DNA from: Novosphingobium endophyticum
Lineage (GTDB): Bacteria > Pseudomonadota > Alphaproteobacteria > Sphingomonadales > Sphingomonadaceae
Length of the DNA: 64,000 nucleotides
Direction of reading: 5' to 3'
Assembly (NCBI RefSeq): GCF_014640675.1
Contig: NZ_BMHK01000014.1
Coordinates: 47,165 to 111,164, forward strand
Part shown: positions 17,248-26,837 of the stretch, piece by piece
How positions within the stretch are numbered: position 1 is the first letter of the stretch
How the letters are laid out: every line of letters starts with the position of its first letter
Program-made: the position numbers and the translations under genes
The notes under the pieces: model-generated
The model's database searches: none
What the model was told of the DNA's origin: nothing
The model's input: the letters and a program-made list of their open reading frames with translations, nothing else

Positions 17248-17931
17248 TCAGGCACCCCAAAGCGGGGTATCGACCGACTTGAGAAACTCCGCGTGAGCAG
17301 CAAGCTCCGCGTCGGTGGCCGCGTGGGTACGCGGTTGGCGGAAAGGCCTCTCCTTTCGTTCGAGGACCTTCGTTTGCGCCACGATCTCGACGGATTCGGT
17401 GCAAAGTTCGAGGCCGATCTGGCGGCCTCCGCGAAGTTCGACGTAGACCTGCGCCAGCAGCTCGGCGTCGAGCAGGGCGCCGTGTTTCGTGCGATGGCTG
17501 CGATCGATCCCGTAGCGTGTGCAGAGCGCGTCGAGCGAAAGCTTGGCACCCGGATGACGGATCTTGGCGAGCGCCACCGTGTCGACCATCCGCTGACGGT
17601 CGACTTCCGGATGGTCGCAGCACGTCAGTTCGAAATTGATGAAGGCGAAGTCGAACCCGGCGTTGTGGGCCACCATCGGGCTGTCCTCGATGAAGTCGAG
17701 GAATTCTCCGGCGCGTTCGGAAAAGAGCGGCTTGTCGGCAAGGAACGCGTCGGAAAGCCCATGCACCGCCTCGGCCTCGGCGGGCATTGTCCGCTGCGGA
17801 TTGAAATAAGCGTGAAAGGTGCGACCAGTCAGCACCCGGTTGACCATTTCCATGCAACCGATCTCGACCATCCGGTCACCGTTCTTGGGGTCGAAGCCCG
17901 TCGTTTCGGTATCGAAGATGATCTCTCTCAT
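17248..17931 (-). CDS. dnaQ: DNA polymerase III epsilon subunit (3'-5' proofreading)
   Basis: The proofreading exonuclease of Pol III, 227 residues. DEDDh motifs are complete: IFDTETTGFDP (D7, E9), HNAGFDFAFIN near 95, and HGALLDAELLAQVY. The C-terminal tail binding the alpha subunit is present. The ATG at 17931 is the usual start; a GTG directly before it would add one residue. It belongs to the ppsR-maf-aroE-coaE-dnaQ cluster left of oriC. In Caulobacter secB follows; here hpf does. Confidence 0.93.
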   Translation of the reverse strand: MREIIFDTETTGFDPKNGDRMVEIGCMEMVNRVLTGRTFHAYFNPQRTMPAEAEAVHGLSDAFLADKPLFSERAGEFLDFIEDSPMVAHNAGFDFAFINFELTCCDHPEVDRQRMVDTVALAKIRHPGAKLSLDALCTRYGIDRSHRTKHGALLDAELLAQVYVELRGGRQIGLELCTESVEIVAQTKVLERKERPFRQPRTHAATDAELAAHAEFLKSVDTPLWGA

Positions 17932-17983
17932 CACTTTTCATATCTGCCTGCCAGGCCCGGTACGCAAGGCCTGTGAGTGGAAA

Positions 17984-18583
17984 TTATGCGCTACCCAACG
18001 CGGCCACGATACCGGCCACCTGATCGCGCGTAGCGGCAAGGCTGGTGCCGGTGTCGATCACGAAATCGGCGCGCGCCCGTTTTTCCGCATCGGGAACCTG
18101 AAGCGAAAGGATCTGCTCGAACTTTTCCGCGGTCATGCCCGGCCTTGCCAGGACGCGTTCGCGCTGCATTTCCGCCGGGGCGGACACGACGGCCACGGCG
18201 TCCAGGCCCTGTCCCCCGCCTTTTTCGTAAAGAAGAGGAATATCCATTACAATCAATGGCTTATTATCATTTTCCGCAAGGAATTTCCGGCGTATGTCGG
18301 CGACCGCGGGATGGACGATGGCCTCAAGCAGGGCGAGTCTGTCCCTGTCGCCGAACACCGCCGCGCCGAGCCTGGCACGGTCGACTCCCTGCGATCCCGT
18401 GGTGCCGGGAAAGGCTTCCTCGATCGCGGGAAGCAGTGCCCCGCCCGGACCCTGCAGCTCGTGCACCGCCGCGTCCGCGTCGAATACCGGAACCCCCATA
18501 TCGCGCAGCATCTGCGCCACGGTCGACTTGCCCATGCCGATCGAACCGGTGAGTCCGAGAATCCGTGGCCGGGTCGCGTTCAT
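17984..18583 (-). CDS. coaE: Dephospho-CoA kinase
   Basis: The last step of coenzyme A synthesis: ATP-dependent phosphorylation of dephospho-CoA. It has 199 residues with P-loop GLTGSIGMGKSTV (11-23) and the CoA-domain segment DADAAVHEL. It overlaps aroE by 4 bases (ATGA). Confidence 0.94.
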   Translation of the reverse strand: MNATRPRILGLTGSIGMGKSTVAQMLRDMGVPVFDADAAVHELQGPGGALLPAIEEAFPGTTGSQGVDRARLGAAVFGDRDRLALLEAIVHPAVADIRRKFLAENDNKPLIVMDIPLLYEKGGGQGLDAVAVVSAPAEMQRERVLARPGMTAEKFEQILSLQVPDAEKRARADFVIDTGTSLAATRDQVAGIVAALGSA

Positions 18584-19452
18584 TTGAGCAGGATCTCCCG
18601 CAACTCCGCGTCCGAGTCGCGCGGTGGGGACTGGCCGAAGAAAAGCTCGAAAGCGACCGCCGCCTGGCCGATCAGCATGGAAAGACCGTCCACCGTCTCT
18701 AGCCCGGAATCGCGCGCCTGCCTGAGCAACGGCGTCTCCAGCGGGCTGGTGACGATGTCATAGACCACGCTGGCGGGCGGGACGTGACTGAAATCGAGAT
18801 CGAGCGAAGGCTGTCCGGTCATGCCCAGCGGACTGGCGTTGACGACCAGATCCAGACAACCGGCGCGATCGTCGAAGGCAAAATCGGTCGGCTCTGCGAA
18901 ATGCCGGATGTCGACGGCGTGGTGATCCGGCCCGGGCGCGAGCTCCTCGAGAAGGGCGCGCGCCTTTTCGGGGTCGCGGCCCGCCAGGACAATCACGAAA
19001 CCTTCGGCGGCAAGCGCGGCCACGATTGCCCGAGCCGCGCCGCCTGTGCCGAGAACGCGGGCCATGCGAAACAGGTGCGGCTTGCCGAGCCGTTCGCGCA
19101 GCGGCTCGAGGAACCCCAGCGCATCGGTGTTGAAACCGCTCAAGGTCCCGTCAGCCTCTCCGATCACCGTATTCACCGCGCCAATACGCGTCGCGAGAGG
19201 ATCGAGCCGGTCGAGCATGGGAATGATCGTCTGCTTGTGCGGCATGGTGACGTTGCACCCGCGCCAGTCATCGTTCGTGCGACGACGGGCGAGGTAATCG
19301 GCAAGTTCGTGGGATAGCACAAGACAGCGGTCATAGCGCGCCGCGATGCCGAGCTTCTCCAGCCAGAACGTATGGATCGCCGGCGATTTCGACTGGGCAA
19401 TGGGATCGCCGATCACTTCGGCGAAGCGTGTCCCCGGCGGCGAGAGGTTCAC
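18580..19452 (-). CDS. aroE: Shikimate dehydrogenase
   Basis: Reduces 3-dehydroshikimate to shikimate with NADPH. It has 290 residues with the substrate motif IGDPIAQSKSPAIH near 13-26, catalytic NVTMPHKQ near 75 and the Rossmann segment VLGTGGAARAI. The GTG at 19452 overlaps the maf stop (GTGA) and gives standard family length; the frame stays open further upstream but runs into maf. Confidence 0.93.
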   Translation of the reverse strand: MNLSPPGTRFAEVIGDPIAQSKSPAIHTFWLEKLGIAARYDRCLVLSHELADYLARRRTNDDWRGCNVTMPHKQTIIPMLDRLDPLATRIGAVNTVIGEADGTLSGFNTDALGFLEPLRERLGKPHLFRMARVLGTGGAARAIVAALAAEGFVIVLAGRDPEKARALLEELAPGPDHHAVDIRHFAEPTDFAFDDRAGCLDLVVNASPLGMTGQPSLDLDFSHVPPASVVYDIVTSPLETPLLRQARDSGLETVDGLSMLIGQAAVAFELFFGQSPPRDSDAELREILLK

Positions 19453-20033
19453 TGTTTCATGGCTCCCAGATTGCGCAGCGCCGCCTGGACCTTGAGTAGC
19501 GGCATTCCGAGGATGGTGAAATAGTCGCCTTCGACCTTTTCGAACAGCTGTACCCCGCGCCCTTCGAAACGGAACACGCCGACGCAGCCTGCCACTTCGG
19601 GCCATTCGGCATCGAGATATTCCCCGATGAACGTGTCGGACAGGGCAGCCACATGCAGTTCCGCAAGCCCGCTACCAGACCAGATCACTTCACCCTCGCG
19701 CGCCAGTGCGGCGGCGCTGTGCAGCTTCATCGCCTTGCCGGAGAAGAAGCGCAAGTGCTCCGTCGCGGCCTCGCGCGTATCGGGCTTGTCGAAGCGAAAC
19801 CCTTCGCAAGTGACGAGCGAATCGCTTCCCAGCACCAGTTCGCCCGGCGCCTTTTGCGAGACCGCGATTGCTTTTGCCTTTGCGAGGGCCAGCGCCACTT
19901 CGTCCGGCGGTGCGGCGCCAAGTTCGGCCTCTATCCCGCGTTCGTCGATGCGGGCCGGCTGCGTGCGAAAAGGAATGGCCGCCGCCTCGAGCATGGCGCG
20001 ACGCGAGGCGCTTTGGGATGCGAGAATGATCAT
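19449..20033 (-). CDS. maf: Maf family nucleotide pyrophosphatase
   Basis: Hydrolyses non-canonical nucleoside triphosphates (dTTP/UTP or m7GTP class) and has been linked to septum inhibition. It has 194 residues with the N-terminal LASQSASRRAML motif, LGSDSLV (catalytic Asp near 70) and the KVEGDYFTILGMPL segment near the end. Conserved neighbour of aroE at the hemE-side origin in alphaproteobacteria. Confidence 0.92.
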   Translation of the reverse strand: MIILASQSASRRAMLEAAAIPFRTQPARIDERGIEAELGAAPPDEVALALAKAKAIAVSQKAPGELVLGSDSLVTCEGFRFDKPDTREAATEHLRFFSGKAMKLHSAAALAREGEVIWSGSGLAELHVAALSDTFIGEYLDAEWPEVAGCVGVFRFEGRGVQLFEKVEGDYFTILGMPLLKVQAALRNLGAMKQ

Positions 20034-20057
20034 TTTTGTGCTTGTTTTTCCGCAATT

Positions 20058-20903
20058 TCAGATCGGCTTCGCGCCTATGGGATCCTTCGCGCCGGCAGCC
20101 TTGCGCTCATTGTAAAGATTGATGATCGCTGCCGCCGTCTCCTCGATCGAACGGCGTGTGACATCGATGACCGGCCAGGAATTGTCCGCGAAGATACGAC
20201 GCGCGAACTTGACTTCGCTCTCCACCTTCTCGGCCTGGACATAATCGGTATCGGGGGACTGGCTCAGCGAAAGCAGGCGATTGCGACGGACCTGGATCAG
20301 ACGTTCGGGCGCCGTGGTCAGACCCACGACCATCGGGTGGCGCAAGCCGAACAGGGCCGTGGGCGGGGGACTTTCCACGACGATCGGAATATTGGCGACC
20401 TTGTAGCCCCGATTTGCGAGATAAATGCCGGTTGGTGTCTTCGAGGTGCGCGAAACACCGGCCAGAACGATGTCGGCTTCCTCCCAGTCCTCCCACGCCA
20501 TGCCGTCGTCATGGGCAATGGTATACTGGATGGCGTCGACGCGCGCGAAGTAGGCTTCGTCGAGCCGGTGCTGCCGACCCGGACGGCCCTTCGCCTCCTG
20601 CCCCAGATGCGCCTCGAGCGCATCGGTGACGCCATCGAGCACGGCAAGGGCAGGCAGCCCCAGCGAATGGCAGCGCTCCTCGAGCCGGCTGCGTGTTTCC
20701 TCGTTGACCAGCGTGAAGAAGACAAGCCCGGGGTTGGCCGCAATCTCGCCCATGATCCGGTCGAGGTGCTGCTGCGAGCGGACCATCGGCCAGAAATGGC
20801 GAAGCACGTCGCTGTCGTCGAACTGGGCAAGTGCGGCCTTGGCAATCATCTCCAGCGTCTCGCCGGTGGAATCCGATAAGAGGTGGAGATGAAATCGCGC
20901 CAT
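20058..20903 (-). CDS. ppsR: Pyruvate, phosphate dikinase regulatory protein (DUF299; RP001 homologue)
   Basis: A bifunctional ADP-dependent kinase and Pi-dependent phosphorylase that switches PPDK or PEP synthase. It has 281 residues with LLSDSTGETLEMIAKAAL at the start and the P-loop-like GVSRTSKTPTGIYLA near 148. Start: ATG at 20903. This is the RP001-type gene that marks the left side of oriC in Rickettsia and Caulobacter. It is divergent from hemE across the 339-bp origin gap. Confidence 0.92.
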   Translation of the reverse strand: MARFHLHLLSDSTGETLEMIAKAALAQFDDSDVLRHFWPMVRSQQHLDRIMGEIAANPGLVFFTLVNEETRSRLEERCHSLGLPALAVLDGVTDALEAHLGQEAKGRPGRQHRLDEAYFARVDAIQYTIAHDDGMAWEDWEEADIVLAGVSRTSKTPTGIYLANRGYKVANIPIVVESPPPTALFGLRHPMVVGLTTAPERLIQVRRNRLLSLSQSPDTDYVQAEKVESEVKFARRIFADNSWPVIDVTRRSIEETAAAIINLYNERKAAGAKDPIGAKPI

Positions 20904-20937
20904 GAAACGGGTCTCGCGAAGGTCCTTGCGGGCGGCC

Positions 20938-20946
20938 TGTGGATAT
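20938..20946 (-). promoter_or_regulatory. DnaA-box-like site
   Basis: ATATCCACA on the - strand; one mismatch to TTATCCACA. Confidence 0.6.
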
Positions 20947-21030
20947 GCACCGGCATAAACCACGGGAGCATTCCGGTGACAACTCGCGCAGTCGATTCCG
21001 TCCCCATCCTCCTGAATCCAGCTGGCGACT

Positions 21031-21039
21031 TGTGGACAG
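21031..21039 (-). promoter_or_regulatory. Weak DnaA-box-like site
   Basis: CTGTCCACA on the - strand; two mismatches to TTATCCACA. Confidence 0.35.
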
Positions 21040-21061
21040 GGCGAGACTGCGTTCCACAGCC

Positions 21062-21070
21062 TGGGGATAA
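21062..21070 (-). promoter_or_regulatory. DnaA-box-like site
   Basis: TTATCCCCA on the - strand; one mismatch to TTATCCACA. Confidence 0.55.
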
Positions 21071-21169
21071 GGCGCAAAAGGATTGCTTGACCGTGACTCC
21101 AACCGGATTCGGGTGCGCACTTCACCCTGTTCATGCCGGGACAAATCAGGCATTGGGCCACTGTCCCCG

Positions 21170-21178
21170 CTATCCACA
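21170..21178 (+). promoter_or_regulatory. DnaA-box-like site
   Basis: CTATCCACA on the + strand; one mismatch to TTATCCACA. It is the box nearest the AT-rich block, 22 bases away. Confidence 0.6.
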
Positions 21179-21200
21179 GGACCAACAGACTCCATCATCC

Positions 21201-21228
21201 TATTATAAAATCTTCAATTATTTTGATT
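21201..21228. other. AT-rich block, candidate DNA-unwinding element
   Basis: Only 3 G/C in 28 bases in a genome that is otherwise GC-rich. It ends 14 bases before the hemE start codon, so hemE transcription probably begins in or beside it. Confidence 0.6.
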
Positions 21229-21242
21229 GGACGTGAATCGCG

Positions 21243-22280
21243 ATGCCCGGCCTTCTCCTGAACACACTGCGCGGTGAGAACACGAGCTCCCGTCCTGTCT
21301 GGCTCATGCGGCAGGCAGGCCGCTACCTTCCCGAGTACCGGGAGCTGAGGGCCAGCAAGGGAGGCTTTCTCGCGCTGGTCTACGATAGCGATGCAGCGGC
21401 CGAGATAACGCTTCAGCCGATCCGCCGTTTCGGCTTCGACGGCGCGATCCTCTTCTCCGATATCCTGATCGTTCCTTACGCCATGGGTCAGGACCTGCAA
21501 TTCCTTACGGGCGAAGGGCCGAAGCTGACGCCGCGCCTTGTCGATCATGCACTGGACGCGCTGGTGGCCGTGCCCGAAAGGCTTGCCCCCATCTATGAAA
21601 CTGTTGCGAAGGTCCGCGGCCTCCTCGATCCCGACAAGACCCTGTTGGGCTTTGCAGGAAGCGCCTGGACCGTCGCGACGTACATGGTCGCCGGCGAGGG
21701 GAGCCGCGACCAGCACGAGACGCGCGCCATGGCCTATCGTGACCCTGCGGCCTTCCAGACGATCGTCGACGGGATCGTTGCCGTCACGGTGGAATATCTC
21801 TGCGGCCAGATCGAAGCCGGCGCCGAAGCCATCCAGCTTTTCGATTCCTGGGCCGGCAGTCTTGCCCCGGCGCAGTTCGAGAAATGGGTGGTGGCGCCCA
21901 ATGCGCGGATTGTCGAGCAGGTGCGGACCCGCCACCCGGACACGCCGATCATCGGCTTTCCGAAGGGCGCGGGTGAGAAGCTGGCGGCCTATGCGCGCGA
22001 GACGGGCGTGGACGCGGTCGGCATAGACGAGACGATCGATCCGCTCTGGGCCGCGCGCGAGCTTCCCGCGAACATGCCGGTGCAGGGCAATCTCGATCCC
22101 CTGCTGCTGCTTTCCGGCGGGAATGAACTGGAACGCCAGACGCTTGCGGTGCTTGATGCCTTTGCCGCGCGTCCCCACGTATTCAACCTCGGCCATGGCA
22201 TCGGTCAGTACACACCGATCGCGCATGTCGAGCAACTGCTGTCGACCGTTCGCGCCTGGCAGCGTCTGGCGTATGTCTGA
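21243..22280 (+). CDS. hemE: Uroporphyrinogen decarboxylase
   Basis: Decarboxylates uroporphyrinogen III to coproporphyrinogen III. It has 345 residues with the N-terminal signature PVWLMRQAGRYLPEYR (near 18-33), FDGAILFSDIL with the catalytic Asp, and the closing GHGIGQYTP segment. No strong ribosome-binding site precedes the ATG, which sits 14 bases from the AT-rich origin block. First gene rightward from oriC, followed by hemJ. Confidence 0.96.
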   Translation: MPGLLLNTLRGENTSSRPVWLMRQAGRYLPEYRELRASKGGFLALVYDSDAAAEITLQPIRRFGFDGAILFSDILIVPYAMGQDLQFLTGEGPKLTPRLVDHALDALVAVPERLAPIYETVAKVRGLLDPDKTLLGFAGSAWTVATYMVAGEGSRDQHETRAMAYRDPAAFQTIVDGIVAVTVEYLCGQIEAGAEAIQLFDSWAGSLAPAQFEKWVVAPNARIVEQVRTRHPDTPIIGFPKGAGEKLAAYARETGVDAVGIDETIDPLWAARELPANMPVQGNLDPLLLLSGGNELERQTLAVLDAFAARPHVFNLGHGIGQYTPIAHVEQLLSTVRAWQRLAYV

Positions 22281-22319
22281 CTAATGAGGAGGGCGCGGCT
22301 TTCGCGCCGCAGTTGACGC

Positions 22320-22763
22320 ATGGAGCAGATTTTGCAGACCACCTACCTTTGGCTGAAAGCGGGTCATGTTATCTTCGTGATTTTCTGGATGGCGGGCCTG
22401 TTCATGCTGCCGCGTTACTACGTCTATCACCAGGAAGCGCCGGCCGGTTCCGAGGAGGAAACCCGGTGGATCGATCGCGAGAACAAACTGCGCAAGATCA
22501 TCCTCACACCCTCGCTGATCATGGTCTGGGTCTTTGGTATCGCGCTTGCCACGGCCATGGGATTCTGGAGTTCCGGATGGCTTCACGCCAAGCTGCTCTT
22601 CGTGCTGGGGCTTTCCGCCTATCATGGCTGGCTGGTGAGCTACGGCAAGAAGCTGGCGAAAGGCCAGCGTCCGCTCACCGGCAAGAAACTGCGCCTGCTC
22701 AACGAGGTACCGGGACTGGCCGTCGCGGTCATAGTGGTGCTTGCCGTCGTCAAGCCCTTCTGA
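22320..22763 (+). CDS. hemJ: Protoporphyrinogen oxidase HemJ
   Basis: A membrane enzyme that oxidises protoporphyrinogen IX to protoporphyrin IX, the usual form in bacteria lacking HemG and HemY. It has 147 residues and four hydrophobic helices. The conserved KAGHVIFVIFWMAGLFMLPR segment has the haem-ligand-type His near 16, and KLRLLNEVPG lies near the end. Shares a transcript with hemE, 39 bases downstream. Confidence 0.9.
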   Translation: MEQILQTTYLWLKAGHVIFVIFWMAGLFMLPRYYVYHQEAPAGSEEETRWIDRENKLRKIILTPSLIMVWVFGIALATAMGFWSSGWLHAKLLFVLGLSAYHGWLVSYGKKLAKGQRPLTGKKLRLLNEVPGLAVAVIVVLAVVKPF

Positions 22764-22844
22764 ACCTTCGCTGCTCGCCGGCGGCCGTCCGCCGCGCAAA
22801 CAGCGCGCGCTGTCCCGGTTTGTTCGCCGCTTGCACGTGATGCG

Positions 22845-22873
22845 TTGACCCCATGCCGTCCAGCGCTTATCTG
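22845..22873 (+). promoter_or_regulatory. Candidate sigma-70-type promoter of rho
   Basis: TTGACC (22845-22850), 17-base spacer, TATCTG (22868-22873). It is 112 bases upstream of the rho ATG. Confidence 0.45.
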
Positions 22874-22878
22874 GACGG
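22856..22878. promoter_or_regulatory. Perfect inverted repeat over the rho promoter -10
   Basis: CCGTCCAG and CTGGACGG (8-bp arms) around CGCTTAT. The repeat covers most of the spacer and the -10 hexamer of the candidate promoter. It could be an operator, or an RNA hairpin at the 5' end of a longer leader. rho is autoregulated in other bacteria. Confidence 0.45.
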
Positions 22879-22984
22879 TGTTCCGGCATTGTGCTGCGAC
22901 GTCCGTTCGTCAGTCCGGATCTGCTTTCCCCAAGCCCATCGATCCGCCGGCCTTTCTCATTTTTCCATCCGGAATCCATACAAG

Positions 22985-24241
<1,257 letters not shown>

Positions 24242-24256
24242 ACGGGGCACATCGTC

Positions 24257-24973
24257 TTGAGTATTCTTGTGACATTGGCCGCCGGCGCTTCGCTGGGCGG
24301 GCCTGCCGAGATCTGGCAGCACATCGTCAACGACTTTTCGAACATTACCGAACCGGCGGCCCTGGCGGCGTTCGGTCAGGTGCTGATGATCGACCTCCTG
24401 CTTGCGGGCGACAACGCGATCGTCGTGGGCGCGCTGGCGGCGGGGCTTCCTGCTGCCGATCGCAAGAAGGTCATTCTCATCGGCATCGGCGCGGCGCTCG
24501 CCTTGCGTATTGTCTTTGCCCTGACGGTGAGTTGGCTGCTCGGGATTGTCGGATTGATCTTCGCCGGCGGCCTGCTGCTGCTCTGGGTCGCCTGGAAATT
24601 CTGGCGCGAACTTCACCATGGTGGTCAGGAGAGCACGGGTTCGCCCGAAGTCCAGGGTGACGAACACAGCGGTCTTCACTCGGCGAAGACTTTTGCAGGG
24701 GCCGCGTGGGCGGTAGCCGTCGCGGACGTTTCGATGAGCCTCGACAACGTGCTCGCGGTTGCCGGAGCGGCACGCGACCATCCGGGCATCCTGATCGTAG
24801 GCCTGCTGCTTTCCGTCCTTCTCATGGGGATCGCGGCGAATTTCATCGCACGCTACATCGAGCGCTACCGGTGGATCGCCTATCTCGGGCTTGCCGTGAT
24901 CGTCTATGTCGCACTGAAGATGATCTATGAGGGCTGGGTGGACCCGGCGCTCGGCATCAGCTCGCTGTTTTAG
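24257..24973 (+). CDS. TerC/YjbE family integral membrane protein
   Basis: A 238-residue membrane protein with about seven helices. It carries two TerC signature repeats: DLLLAGDNAIVVGALAAGLP (near 51) and VAVADVSMSLDNVLAVAGAA (near 155), whose acidic residues are thought to bind metal. Some family members export Mn2+. The start is a TTG at 24257, 15 bases after the rho stop; the next in-frame ATG would delete the first helix. The last 4 bases overlap the convergent oxidoreductase gene. Confidence 0.83.
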   Translation: MSILVTLAAGASLGGPAEIWQHIVNDFSNITEPAALAAFGQVLMIDLLLAGDNAIVVGALAAGLPAADRKKVILIGIGAALALRIVFALTVSWLLGIVGLIFAGGLLLLWVAWKFWRELHHGGQESTGSPEVQGDEHSGLHSAKTFAGAAWAVAVADVSMSLDNVLAVAGAARDHPGILIVGLLLSVLLMGIAANFIARYIERYRWIAYLGLAVIVYVALKMIYEGWVDPALGISSLF

Positions 24974-25938
24974 GGGATAAGGATTGTCGAGCCCGTCGTC
25001 GCGCGGTTTTCCAGCGCGCGATGGGCTTCGGCGGCCTCGGTCAGTGTAAACCTGGCTCCGATTTGCGGTTTGAGTACGCTGCTGCCAATGCGGTCGAACA
25101 GTTTGGCTGCATTGGCCGCCAGCATCTCCGGTGTCGCGATATAGTCGGTGAGCGTGGGCCGTGTGACATAGAGCGAACCGGCGCGCATCAGGTCGAGCAG
25201 GGTGATGGGCGGCACGGCGCCCGAGGCATTGCCGTAGCTGACCATCATGCCGCGCGGTCGCAGGCAGGCCAGCGACGTTTCCCAGCTTGCCGCGCCAACG
25301 CCGTCATAGACGACATGACACATCGCGCCACCGGTGATCTCCCTGACGAAACTTTCCAAGTCATTGAAACTGCATGACAAACTGTGAATGCCCGGCACGG
25401 TTTCGGCCTTTTCGGGCGAGCCGGAGTGGGCGATGACCGTAACGCCCTTGTCGAGCAACCACGGCACCAGCAGCGAACCCACGCCCCCCGCGGCCGCGTG
25501 AACGAGCGCAACGTGTCCTGCCCGGGCCGGAAAGGTATCCTCGGCCAGATAGCAGGCGGTAAGGCCCTTGAGCAGGACGGCAGCGGCAATCTCCGGTGCA
25601 ATTCCTTCGGGAATGCGAATGGCCGCATCGGCCCGGACGATACGGTGGGTGGCGTAGGCGCCGCCGTTTTGCGTGCAGCCGATGCGGTCGCCGACAGCAA
25701 GGTCACCTGCTTCCTCGCCCACCGCGATGATCCGCCCGACGCTTTCGGATCCCAGTCGGATCGGCAGGGGGTCGGGATAGAGGCCCTTGCGATAGTACGT
25801 GTCGATGAAGTTCAGCCCGACCGCGTCATTTTCGATCAATACTTCACCCCGGCCGGGGGAGGGCACTTCGAAGTCCTCCCGTTCGATCACTTCGGGCCCG
25901 CCATGACGAGGCGAAATCATCCTGTAACCGGTGGTCAT
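24970..25938 (-). CDS. Quinone oxidoreductase (zinc-free MDR family)
   Basis: An NADPH:quinone reductase-like protein of 322 residues. It has GLNFIDTYYRKGLYP near 55, typical of QOR, lacks the zinc-binding cysteines of alcohol dehydrogenases, and has the nucleotide-binding HAAAGGVGSLL near 150. Substrate unproven. A second, more divergent family member is at 53890. Confidence 0.85.
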   Translation of the reverse strand: MTTGYRMISPRHGGPEVIEREDFEVPSPGRGEVLIENDAVGLNFIDTYYRKGLYPDPLPIRLGSESVGRIIAVGEEAGDLAVGDRIGCTQNGGAYATHRIVRADAAIRIPEGIAPEIAAAVLLKGLTACYLAEDTFPARAGHVALVHAAAGGVGSLLVPWLLDKGVTVIAHSGSPEKAETVPGIHSLSCSFNDLESFVREITGGAMCHVVYDGVGAASWETSLACLRPRGMMVSYGNASGAVPPITLLDLMRAGSLYVTRPTLTDYIATPEMLAANAAKLFDRIGSSVLKPQIGARFTLTEAAEAHRALENRATTGSTILIP

Positions 25939-26029
25939 GTCATGGGTCTCTGTATCACCGATGGTAACCTGACGGTGCGAGTGCAGCGGGCGGTTACCGG
26001 CGCCCGCTGCGACAAGCCTGATCGCGCAA

Positions 26030-26731
26030 TCAGCCTACATGTTCCGCCAGGAAGGCGACGGTCCGCTCGTCCGCCAGACTGGCGGCCGCGTCGTCGCGTC
26101 GGGAACCGAGCTCGGCGGCAAAGCCGTGGTCGAGGCCTTCATAGTCGTAGATCGTCACCTTGGGATGGTCGTCGAGGCCTTCGTGCATCGCTTTCTGCGC
26201 CTCGGGCGGGACGAAGCCGTCGGCGGTAGGCACGTGCAGCAGGAGCGGCCGGGCAATCGCGTGCTTTTCATTGAGCATCTGGTCGATGCCCACGCCATAG
26301 TATCCGACCGAGGCATCGATGTCGGTTCGCGCCGCGGCCATGTAGGCGATCTTGCCGCCCATGCAGAACCCGACGAGGCCCACCTTGGGCACGCCCATCT
26401 CGCGTTGCACCCAGTGGATCACCGCTTCGATGTCGCGGATCCCGAGATCGAAATCATGCTTCATCATGTAGCCGACCGCTTTCTGGAATTCCTCGGGCTT
26501 GTCGGGATCGAATTCGATGCCGGGCTGCTGACGCCAGAATGTGTCGGGCGCGACCGCGAAGTAGCCCTTGCTTGCCCAGCCGTCCGCCTTCTTGCGGATG
26601 CCGGCATCCACACCGAAGATTTCCTGCTGGACGATGATCGCGCCGCGTGGCGTTCCTTCAGGCTTCACGACATAGGCCGGAATCTTGCCGTCACCGTCCA
26701 GCGCGGGGATTTCGGTGTTTGTGGTGGTCAT
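26030..26731 (-). CDS. Dienelactone hydrolase family protein
   Basis: An alpha/beta hydrolase of 233 residues with the dienelactone-hydrolase triad: nucleophilic Cys in VGFCMGGK (near 124), Asp in TADGFVPP, His in GLDHGF. No aromatic-degradation genes are nearby, so a broader ester or lactone hydrolase role is likely. GGAGAG precedes the ATG. Confidence 0.86.
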   Translation of the reverse strand: MTTTNTEIPALDGDGKIPAYVVKPEGTPRGAIIVQQEIFGVDAGIRKKADGWASKGYFAVAPDTFWRQQPGIEFDPDKPEEFQKAVGYMMKHDFDLGIRDIEAVIHWVQREMGVPKVGLVGFCMGGKIAYMAAARTDIDASVGYYGVGIDQMLNEKHAIARPLLLHVPTADGFVPPEAQKAMHEGLDDHPKVTIYDYEGLDHGFAAELGSRRDDAAASLADERTVAFLAEHVG

Positions 26732-26837
26732 GGAACTCTCCTGGTTGGCCGTTGTCCCGTGGAGTTAGGCACGGACGATGGACTTTGCCAAGCGCATGTG
26801 TCAGCTATGATACGCAAAATTTGCAAGGGAGGCCCGC

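Larger units (their letters stand above)
20904..21242. other. oriC: Putative chromosomal replication origin (oriC), ppsR-hemE gap
   Basis: A 339-base gene-free gap between divergent ppsR and hemE, the documented site of the Caulobacter and Rickettsia origins. It contains three DnaA-box-like 9-mers with one mismatch (20938, 21062, 21170), a weaker one (21031), and an AT-rich block at 21201-21228. GANTC sites occur at 20994, 21014, 21095, 21106, 21188 and 21235, against about 1.3 expected. There is no TTAA at all, hence no CtrA full site. A possible IHF site (one mismatch) lies at 21144-21156. Genes run outward on both sides. Confidence 0.8.

Noticed and set aside
22292..22308. GGCGCG/CGCGCC hairpin between hemE and hemJ as a terminator
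   Set aside because: There is no T-tract and hemJ follows within 12 bases, so it is at most a weak processing or attenuation signal.
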